Below, in pieces: positions 9,555-16,280 of a stretch of 60,978 bases of DNA (position 1 is the first letter of the stretch; each line of letters begins with the position of its first letter). The notes beneath the pieces are model-generated. The model was not told the origin of the DNA and ran no database searches. It saw only the letters and a list, made by a program, of their open reading frames with translations. Position numbers and translations under genes: made by a program. This stretch comes from Bacteroidota bacterium. GTDB taxonomy: Bacteria; Bacteroidota; Bacteroidia; Chitinophagales; LD1. Where the stretch lies: the NCBI GenBank assembly GCA_947478005.1, contig CANJVG010000008.1:1-60978 (forward strand). Direction: 5' to 3'.

Positions 9555-10493
9555 TTAGAAATTGTAATAAAGCCCTGTTTCGAAAGTTACGTGAGGGATG
9601 GGTTGACCTTCCCAATTGGAAATACTCATAAGCACCGGAGAAACAGCAGCCGAAAAGGCCAGATGCTTATAAGAGATATCGAGGCCTGCACTGGCGTTCA
9701 GATATTGACCGCCCGTATTGGTTAGTTTTTCTTTCTTCTGCTCGTTGTAAAAAATGTAGCTGTAGTTTAAACCAACCGAAGGCATCAGGACTACATCCAT
9801 GACCGGAGACAGTACATAGAACACTGAAGCACCACCCATCAGCTTGTCGCCAAAACGAAACTGCTGAGGATTGATGGTGTTGCGCTTGTAGGAGACAGGT
9901 ATATTGAAGCCGAACTTCTTATACCGATAGGTATAGATGGTGTTGAACAGAAAATCGACACTGCCTGTGCCCAACTGCAAATCGGTGGAGAACATTCCAT
10001 CCTTATTCATGCTGAACTGACCACTCGGCAGTTTGATTCCTGCACCAACGCGCAACTGATGTTTACTCTTTTTGCCGGAACACTTTTTCGGGTCGAGCAG
10101 GGAGTATTGAAGCAGCAGGCTCATATCACCCAGACCGCTGGTATGTTTGATTTGTCCATTGGTTCTTTCTTCCAAAAAATGGACAGGCACAAACACCGAC
10201 AACTGCAAGCCTTTGTACAGATTGAACCGGCCAAACAAATCGAGGGTGTTCATGTTCTCGGTGCCGGCTTGTCCGTTGCCGGTCATCAGCATGTCCTTGC
10301 CGCCCATCATATGATGATAGGTAGCATAGGTGGTCGTGCTGTAGTGGCTGAACGAATAGCGAAGCCCGATGACATGCTTATCCAAATTGGGCAGTATCGA
10401 GTAATTGGCGCCCGCACCGGTACAACAGCAGGCCTGCGAAAAGCCTTGCGCAACAGATGCCAGCAGCAGCAGCGCCACTATGATTGGTTTCAT
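9555..10493 (-). CDS. Outer-membrane beta-barrel protein of the copper-type operon
   Basis: A 312-residue protein with a signal peptide ending GFSQA and a predicted beta-barrel that ends in an aromatic residue (GLYYNF). The mature N-terminus carries three adjacent cysteines (ACCCTGAG), and an early loop is rich in His and Met (YHHMMGGKDMLMTGNG), residues that commonly bind copper. It resembles the transporter-type outer-membrane proteins that accompany MbnP/MbnH genes in Bacteroidota. A role in moving copper or a copper compound across the outer membrane is inferred from these motifs and the operon, not shown. It lies 27 nt before the first MbnP-like gene. Confidence 0.75.
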   Translation of the reverse strand: MKPIIVALLLLASVAQGFSQACCCTGAGANYSILPNLDKHVIGLRYSFSHYSTTTYATYHHMMGGKDMLMTGNGQAGTENMNTLDLFGRFNLYKGLQLSVFVPVHFLEERTNGQIKHTSGLGDMSLLLQYSLLDPKKCSGKKSKHQLRVGAGIKLPSGQFSMNKDGMFSTDLQLGTGSVDFLFNTIYTYRYKKFGFNIPVSYKRNTINPQQFRFGDKLMGGASVFYVLSPVMDVVLMPSVGLNYSYIFYNEQKKEKLTNTGGQYLNASAGLDISYKHLAFSAAVSPVLMSISNWEGQPIPHVTFETGLYYNF

Positions 10494-10584
10494 TTTGTTT
10501 TTAGTTTAATCAATGATTAATCTGATTAGTGTGAACACTAACCAAACACTGCCTGCATGCGTTAATGCACACAGCAGATTGGGT

Positions 10585-10605
10585 AAGACCAAGGTCTGAC
10601 CGGGG
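10585..10605. repeat. GGTCTGACC palindromic repeat copy
   Basis: AGACCAAGGTCT is a perfect palindrome around AA and is followed by GACCGGGG. Related copies lie at 11194-11208 and 11311-11334, so the first gene of the copper-type operon is bracketed by this short repeat. Confidence 0.5.
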
Positions 10606-10613
10606 TTGATTGA

Positions 10614-10982
10614 TTAAACGGTGGGTGGTTTCAGCAGCTCGGTAGCATTGTCTGAAACATAGAGGACTGAGGTAAACCCATTGATTTTGGTAACACTGAA
10701 CACAGGAAAGTAAGGACCCGGCAGTTCGGCAGATGAGTTGGAAATGATTTCCTCCTTCTCTTTCATAATCTGGGTCGATTTGCTTTCGCCTTCTTCAGCC
10801 TTCTTCAGTTGCTTGCTGAGGTAGCAGTGACCATTGCAATGCATGCTTGGCTTGTTTTTGTTTTCGCAAAGCTGCTGAGTAATGTAGGCCTTGTTGAAGT
10901 GATAATAAACGCCTATGCCCACATTCACAAGGGTTTGGGAAATGATAACGACTGCAAGAAAGAGGACGAATATCTTTTTCAA
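10614..10982 (-). CDS. Small membrane protein with a CX9CX3C motif, first gene of the copper-type operon
   Basis: A 122-residue protein: a short N-terminus MKKIF, one membrane segment (about 4-25), then the motif C39-x9-C49-x3-C53 (CENKNKPSMHCNGHC) followed by a Lys-rich stretch. Together with Met and His inside the motif this looks like a metal-, probably copper-, responsive or copper-carrying segment (inference). I chose the TTG at 10982 rather than the ATG at 11072. A full promoter (TTTG-N20-TATGTTTG, 10990-11021) lies inside the longer version, and the chosen start gives a typical signal/anchor sequence. The mRNA would be almost leaderless. It is 120 nt upstream of the outer-membrane barrel gene on the same strand. 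I do not recognise a named family. Confidence 0.65.
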   Translation of the reverse strand: MKKIFVLFLAVVIISQTLVNVGIGVYYHFNKAYITQQLCENKNKPSMHCNGHCYLSKQLKKAEEGESKSTQIMKEKEEIISNSSAELPGPYFPVFSVTKINGFTSVLYVSDNATELLKPPTV

Positions 10983-10989
10983 GGCGGGG

Positions 10990-11021
10990 CAAACATAACC
11001 GAGCGAATGGAAAGCACCAAA
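10990..11021 (-). promoter_or_regulatory. Promoter of the copper-type operon
   Basis: On the minus strand: TTTG (11021-11018), a 20-nt spacer, then TATGTTTG (10997-10990), an exact match to the Bacteroidota sigma-ABfr consensus. Transcription would start around 10983, next to the TTG start codon at 10982. Confidence 0.7.
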
Positions 11022-11228
11022 TGATTTTTGATAGGAGGCGGTATGACGAATGTTGGTAAGGGGGGATTTCATGGCTTGGAGGGTTGAAGACAGTCAACGG
11101 AATATTAACCGCTTTCCCTACCCCCAGCGTGGGTGTCTTTTGGTAGCAAAGTATAAGTGCGCAGCCTTAATAAATCCTTTAACCGAACAGACTAAGGTCA
11201 GACCGAGGATACAATACAGAAAAACCAG

Positions 11229-11298
11229 GCTACGAATTACACCAATTAGCACGAATGAATACAAACCAATTCGTGTTTAATTCGTGCAATTCGTGGCA
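11229..11298. repeat. ATTCGTG inverted-repeat element
   Basis: The left arm (CTACGAATTACACCAATTAG and CACGAATG) is an imperfect reverse complement of the right arm (CCAATTCGTG, AATTCGTGCAATTCGTGG). I recall similar ATTCGTG-type elements as common intergenic repeats in diverse genomes. It lies in the 360-nt non-coding stretch 10983-11342. Confidence 0.55.
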
Positions 11299-11310
11299 AA
11301 GATTAATGCA

Positions 11311-11334
11311 AGTCTGACCAAGGTCAGACCGAGG
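11311..11334. repeat. GTCTGACC/GGTCAGAC palindromic repeat copy
   Basis: GTCTGACC-AA-GGTCAGAC is a perfect inverted repeat followed by CGAGG. A half copy with the same tail (AAGGTCAGACCGAGG) is at 11194-11208. It lies 9 nt past the stop of the gene at 11343-12875. Confidence 0.55.
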
Positions 11335-11342
11335 CCGGGCGT

Positions 11343-12875
11343 TTACTGCTTCGCAAACTTGGCTGCTGCGACTACGCTGCCCTTGCGCCTGATGCTGGCG
11401 GTGTAGAAGCCTGCGGGATAGGAACTGAGCTGCACGGTCTGAAAACCACTGTACATAGGCAGGGCTTGTGTATACACCACCTGCCCCAGTTCATTGCTGA
11501 GCTCTAAACTAACACCGCCCATGTTCCAATCAGTATAGCCGTAGTCAATCGTAACAAGGTTGGTAGCAGGGTTGGGATAGATTTTTAGGAGTTTTTCTTT
11601 TTCGGCATGGACTTCTCTTAGTTCAGTGTGGAGGGTATCACATCCACTGCCAACCAAGGCTCCCATACGGAAATGTACCATATTGGGAATAACACTTGCA
11701 TCATTTGTGGGGAGTGGTAAACCCCATTTTACAAAGCCGCAGGATAAACCGGCAGAATCAGGATGATTGATAACGTTAAGCGCGTAAGTGAACCCTTGAA
11801 AGGGTGCAACGTAGATTTTACCATCAGGACCCAGATGCATTTGGTTAAACTGTCCGTGTGCTTCATTAGTATCTGTCCAAAAGAAGATTACTTGTTCGCT
11901 GCTGTCAATTGGATTGGATTGCAAATCGTATTGCCGAAGAATAAAGAGCGAGTTTACATAAACAAATCTGTTGTTAGGAGAAAAGCAAAGACCATCTCCT
12001 CCTCCCCCCTGAATTTCTTGATTCCCGTAAAACATAAATGTATCCATTGGAATAATAACTTTTTGAGGATTACTGAATATGCCTTCGCATCTATCAAAGT
12101 CTAAAAGTATCAGCGGGCTTTTGCCAGTGATAGAAGCATACTTACTTCCATCGGGTGAAAAAGCTGATTGACCAACGGCATCGGGTTCATTCGAGTCGGC
12201 ACCAATAAACTGGTCCCGGATATAAAGAATAGCATCTGGAGTTACGAGATAAATAAAATAACGGTTACTGCTATAGCCTCTTTGCACTAACCACCAATCT
12301 CTGCCATTGGCATGTTGGCAGGCGGTGAAGTGACCGTCCATAAAGAAGCTACTGTTGATTAACTGTCTTTTGACAGTTACTTCGCCTTTGCCATTTTTCA
12401 AACTCATATCGACTATTGCATAATAGAGGCGGTTGGTATAATACCAAGGGTCATTAGCAAATGAGGTGTCGCTTTGGCTTTGATAGATGATGTAATATTG
12501 ACTGTCACTTTTCGGTAAAACAATTACATTTTGCCAGTCGGGTAAGCCATGCGTGAACGTGGCATTGACACTATTATCTGCTAAACTATCACCATTAACC
12601 ATGGGTGTTCCATCGTAACTGTAAACATTTACGCCATCAGTGAAAAACTGGAAGACTCCGCTTGAGTTACTTATACATGCCCATTGATAACTGCAATCAA
12701 TTTCCGGTGTAAAGCGGACTGTATCAATTGGTGTATTGAAAATAACCTTACCGGAATTAGTTCCTCCGCATATCCAAGTCTTATCATTCAATTGAGCAAA
12801 GCCTTGGTTGATTAGCAATAAGCCTATAATGGTTATTGTCCAATTCCATTTGGCATTTCCCTTCTCCCTCTCCAT
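11343..12875 (-). CDS. Secreted T9SS cargo protein with beta-propeller-like repeats
   Basis: A protein of about 510 residues with signal peptide (WTITIIGLLLINQGFAQ), a long middle region with WD40/NHL-like features (AFSPDGSKYASITG, LCFSPNNRFVYVNSL, HLGPDGKIYVAPF) suggesting a beta-propeller, and a type A T9SS sorting domain at the end (IYPNPATN ... GFYTASIRRKG ... AKFAKQ). I placed the start at the ATG at 12875 because the signal peptide follows it; an upstream ATG at 13001 would add 42 residues of unlikely character. Function is unknown; such proteins are surface or secreted factors. A 42-bp-period array begins in its upstream region. Confidence 0.8.
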   Translation of the reverse strand: MEREKGNAKWNWTITIIGLLLINQGFAQLNDKTWICGGTNSGKVIFNTPIDTVRFTPEIDCSYQWACISNSSGVFQFFTDGVNVYSYDGTPMVNGDSLADNSVNATFTHGLPDWQNVIVLPKSDSQYYIIYQSQSDTSFANDPWYYTNRLYYAIVDMSLKNGKGEVTVKRQLINSSFFMDGHFTACQHANGRDWWLVQRGYSSNRYFIYLVTPDAILYIRDQFIGADSNEPDAVGQSAFSPDGSKYASITGKSPLILLDFDRCEGIFSNPQKVIIPMDTFMFYGNQEIQGGGGDGLCFSPNNRFVYVNSLFILRQYDLQSNPIDSSEQVIFFWTDTNEAHGQFNQMHLGPDGKIYVAPFQGFTYALNVINHPDSAGLSCGFVKWGLPLPTNDASVIPNMVHFRMGALVGSGCDTLHTELREVHAEKEKLLKIYPNPATNLVTIDYGYTDWNMGGVSLELSNELGQVVYTQALPMYSGFQTVQLSSYPAGFYTASIRRKGSVVAAAKFAKQ

Positions 12876-12980
12876 TCCATAAAAATATTCCAATTTATTA
12901 AACGCAGGGTGAAATCTTATTGGGTGGAGATGGGGGAATAGGGAATCAGTAAAAGTCTTTTGTCTTTTTCTGCATATGCT

Positions 12981-13314
12981 CAAAGATTGAAATCGGGTCA
13001 ACTAAAAAAACACACTGCGCTTTCAATATTGAAGTCGGGCTAAGGAATATTTCGGGGTGCGCAGTCAAGGTTAAAATGGTATCACGGAAATTTTCTTGGC
13101 TCACCTCAAGGTTGAAATGCCATCACGGAAATTTTCGGGGCGCACTGCAAGGTTGAAATCGGGTTACGGAAATTTTCCTGGCTCCCCCCAAGGTTGAAAT
13201 CATGCCACGGAAATTTTCTTGACTCAATTTCAAGGTTGAAACTGCCTCACGGAAATTTTCTAGGCCAAACTTCAAGGTTGAAATGCCATCACGGAAAACT
13301 CCTTGACCCCCTTC
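12981..13314. repeat. Tandem array with a period of about 42 bp
   Basis: Eight degenerate units begin at 12981, 13024, 13066, 13107, 13148, 13189, 13231 and 13273 (steps 43, 42, 41, 41, 41, 42, 42). The core is CAAGGTTGAAAT, five variable bases, CACGGAAATTTTC, then variable GC-rich sequence; a ninth degenerate unit may follow to about 13350. Steps are not all multiples of three, so the array is not maintained as a reading frame. It fills most of the gap between two divergent genes for T9SS cargo. Confidence 0.85.
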
Positions 13315-13404
13315 CTAATCAGGAAGCCCCCTCGGAAATTCCGCGCCCCCCTTCCTGACCAAATTATAGTCCATTTAACACAAAAACAAATAAATTTAAA
13401 AAAT

Positions 13405-13563
13405 ATGCCACAAGGACGCATAACCAAATCTGTAACCGCCCGACTGAAAGCGCTGAGCATTGTAAAAGAAATGAAAGAGGATGTGACTCCAACGCTTATT
13501 ATGCTCCACTTAGACGATACAAAAAAATCTACCTCCATCAGGAGTGGAACTTTTTATTTATAA
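13405..13563 (+). CDS. Small hypothetical basic protein after the 42-bp array
   Basis: A possible 52-residue protein beginning MPQGRITKSVTARLKALSIV and ending IRSGTFYL. It has no signal peptide, is Lys/Arg-rich in its first half, and starts just after the repeat array. The composition is protein-like but I recognise no family, and a chance open frame is possible. It lies 47 nt upstream of the leucine-rich-repeat gene on the same strand, so it could be a leader peptide gene for it. Confidence 0.35.
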   Translation: MPQGRITKSVTARLKALSIVKEMKEDVTPTLIMLHLDDTKKSTSIRSGTFYL

Positions 13564-13610
13564 AGATTGAAAAGAAGATTATTTTCATTTCACCAAAAAA
13601 ACTAACCACC

Positions 13611-16145
13611 ATGAAGAAAAATCTATTGAGAACACTTGTATTGTCTTCTGTCTTGTGTCTAATGTCTTTTGTCTCTAAGGCGCAGTGGGTGAGTATTCCC
13701 GATGCCGCATTTGTTAGCTATCTGCAAACTACGTTTCCTTCTTGTATGAATGGAAATTTGATGGACACTACCTGCAGTGGAATTGTGAATGCTTTAAATG
13801 TTTATTGCAGTCACCGACCCATTAAAAATTTGTCAGGGATAGAATATTTTGACAAACTCAACAATTTAGACTGTAAGTTTGATTCAATTATTGGATTGAA
13901 CAGTTTTCCTAAAAAATTAAGGATTATTGATTGCACCTTTAATCAGCTTGCCTATATTAATAATTTGCCGGATTCTCTAGTATTACTTTTGTGTCAGTCC
14001 AACCAACTTACAACACTGCCAAGTCTTCCGGCTTCGCTTACCAGCTTACACTGTTACGCTAATCATTTAACTGCTTTACCGGTTTTACCAGCCCCGTTAT
14101 ATCTGCTCAATTGCGGAGTAAATCAACTCACTTCTTTACCGGCCTTGCCGGCATCGCTTGGAGAACTCTTGTGCGGATTTAACCAGCTAACCAGTATTCC
14201 GGTTTTACCCAATTCACTTATCAGTTTAGATTGTTCAACTAATCCGCTTACCTCATTTCCGGTGTTACCTAACTCCCTCACAACGTTAAACTGCTCCAAC
14301 AACAACTTAACTGTGTTACCGGCTTTGCCTAACACACTAAGGAATCTTGAATGCGGTATTAATCACATAGACCCCTTGCCGCTTCTGCCTGATTCATTAA
14401 CCTTACTGAATTGTCCGTATGGCAATATTACCTCTATCACCGCTTTACCTAATTCTCTACAGCATCTTGATTGCTCAAATAATTCATTGACCACCTTACC
14501 ATCTTTGCCTAATTCGTTAACCTATCTTAATTGTAATCAAAATATATTGACTGTATTGCCCGCATTGCCCGATTCTTTAAACGTGTTTGATTGTCATAGT
14601 AATTTCCTGACCTGTCTTCCCCACTTAAACAAGGTGGTTGATTTTACTTTTTATTACACGAATATTACTTGCTTGCCCAATTATCCTCAGGCCAACCAAA
14701 CAAGTCAGCCATCTTTAGATACGGTGTTTTTATGCGACCCTTTTAACGCTGGTGCCTGTTCGATAAGCTGGAATATTAAAGGCCGTGTGTACAACGACTC
14801 AACCGGCAATTGTATAAAGGATGCTGGCGAAACCAACTTGCACAACGTGAAACTGAATTTGTATAAAGACGGTGTATTGCTACAACAAAATTTCAATGCC
14901 ACCCACGGTTTTTATTCTTTTGCTGTAGACACAGGCGCTTACACGATTAGTGTAGATACGGCTGGTCTTCCGTTTACTGTGCTTTGCCCCGCCAGTGGTT
15001 TCGATACCTCGCTTATCACCCCCATTGATACCCTTAGTTATGACCGCGATTTTGCCCTGCAGTGCAAGCCTGGTTTTGATTTGGCGGCTCAAAGTATTTC
15101 GGCTGTTCGTTTTAGACCTGCCAATATTACAACCGTAAATATCTCTGCTGGCGATGCAACCAACTTCTACAATGCCCATTGCGCAGCAGGCACAGCCGGC
15201 AGTGTTCAATTAATCATAAACGGAGCAGCACATTATTCTTCTGCCGCAAGCGGAGCACTTACACCAACAAGCATTGTAAATGATACCATCACCTGGAACA
15301 TTGCTGATTTTGGAGTAGTTGATTTCTTCAACGCGTTTAATATCAATGTAGCTACAGATACTACGGCTGTCTTAGGTTCACAGATTTGTTTTACGCTTAC
15401 AGTAAACCCAATAACCGGAGATAATAACCCCGCTAATAACATCCTTACTCATTGCTTCTTGGTTGTTAGTTCCTTCGACCCCAACGAAAAAGAAGTGTAC
15501 CCCGCAGGTAATATAGACACCGCTACCAAATGGTTAACCTACACGATTCATTTCCAAAACACCGGCACTGCTGAAGCGCAGCACATCTATGTAACAGATA
15601 CACTCGACAGTAATATAGATGCCGCCAGCTTCCAACTATTGGCCTGCAGCCACCAACCCAATGTGCAGATAAAAGGCAATAACCTCCGCTTCAACTTCCC
15701 CAATATCAACCTGCCCGATAGCAATACCAGCGAACCACTAAGCCACGGCTATGTGCAATACAAGGTCAAGCTCCAAGACAACCTGCCCTTCGGCACCAAC
15801 ATCACCAACACCGCCTTCATCTATTTCGATTTCAACGCGCCTGTGGTTACCAATACCGTGAGCAATACCATCTCTAATCTGACAGGTGTTACAGATTTCG
15901 GAATGCGAATTTCGGATTTTGGATTAAATCCAAATCCGGCAAACAATACAGTGACCGTAAGTGTGGACGAAACCATGCTCGGCAGCAACCTGACCATAAC
16001 CGACATAACCGGAAGACAAGTAGCCGCTGTTCAATTATCAACTACCCGGCAGCAGCTATCCATTGCCAGCTTTGCTCCCGGTCTTTACTTCGCTACGATA
16101 GAAACCAGACAGGGAAAAGCAACCAGGAAGCTGATTAAGCAATAG
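13611..16145 (+). CDS. Leucine-rich-repeat surface protein, T9SS cargo
   Basis: An 844-residue secreted protein. After the signal peptide (LVLSSVLCLMSFVSKAQ) come about 14 leucine-rich repeats of 20 residues (about 70-345) of the form LPxSLxxLxCxxNxLTxLP, the short bacterial type. Most repeats carry a Cys at the same place, giving a ladder of cysteines. Then come an SdrD-like/carboxypeptidase-regulatory-type beta domain (about 385-480), a DUF11/DUF7619-like domain with SSFDPNEKEVYP, and a type A T9SS sorting domain (NPNPANN ... ATRKLIKQ). Just before the sorting domain, TDFGMRISDFG is encoded by a 7-bp tandem repeat (15895-15936). Binding partners are unknown; such proteins are usually adhesins. 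Confidence 0.9.
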   Translation: MKKNLLRTLVLSSVLCLMSFVSKAQWVSIPDAAFVSYLQTTFPSCMNGNLMDTTCSGIVNALNVYCSHRPIKNLSGIEYFDKLNNLDCKFDSIIGLNSFPKKLRIIDCTFNQLAYINNLPDSLVLLLCQSNQLTTLPSLPASLTSLHCYANHLTALPVLPAPLYLLNCGVNQLTSLPALPASLGELLCGFNQLTSIPVLPNSLISLDCSTNPLTSFPVLPNSLTTLNCSNNNLTVLPALPNTLRNLECGINHIDPLPLLPDSLTLLNCPYGNITSITALPNSLQHLDCSNNSLTTLPSLPNSLTYLNCNQNILTVLPALPDSLNVFDCHSNFLTCLPHLNKVVDFTFYYTNITCLPNYPQANQTSQPSLDTVFLCDPFNAGACSISWNIKGRVYNDSTGNCIKDAGETNLHNVKLNLYKDGVLLQQNFNATHGFYSFAVDTGAYTISVDTAGLPFTVLCPASGFDTSLITPIDTLSYDRDFALQCKPGFDLAAQSISAVRFRPANITTVNISAGDATNFYNAHCAAGTAGSVQLIINGAAHYSSAASGALTPTSIVNDTITWNIADFGVVDFFNAFNINVATDTTAVLGSQICFTLTVNPITGDNNPANNILTHCFLVVSSFDPNEKEVYPAGNIDTATKWLTYTIHFQNTGTAEAQHIYVTDTLDSNIDAASFQLLACSHQPNVQIKGNNLRFNFPNINLPDSNTSEPLSHGYVQYKVKLQDNLPFGTNITNTAFIYFDFNAPVVTNTVSNTISNLTGVTDFGMRISDFGLNPNPANNTVTVSVDETMLGSNLTITDITGRQVAAVQLSTTRQQLSIASFAPGLYFATIETRQGKATRKLIKQ
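15895..15936. repeat. ATTTCGG 7-bp repeat inside the LRR gene
   Basis: Consecutive heptamers ATTTCGG, AATGCGA, ATTTCGG, ATTTTGG, ATTAAAT, CCAAATC lie in frame in the linker before the T9SS sorting domain and encode DFGMRISDFG. Peptides of this kind occur widely as translations of a common intergenic repeat (recalled), suggesting insertion into a tolerant linker. Confidence 0.65.
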
Positions 16146-16280
16146 AAGCGACAGCATCTTTTAACATCCGGCATAAAGAATCTGTCGTTAACGATTAGCG
16201 AAGGATGAGAGACGATAAACGTTTTAAACTTCGCTATAGCAAAGGCTTGGTTAGCTGTTGCAGCAACACCGCTCACTGCA

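Noticed and set aside
12981-13314. CRISPR array
   Set aside because: Units are 41-43 bp with degenerate repeats and no constant repeat/unique spacer pattern; no cas genes are present.
13272-13538. 88-codon minus-strand frame over the 42-bp array
   Set aside because: It covers repeat DNA and the antisense of a more plausible small gene; no start context.
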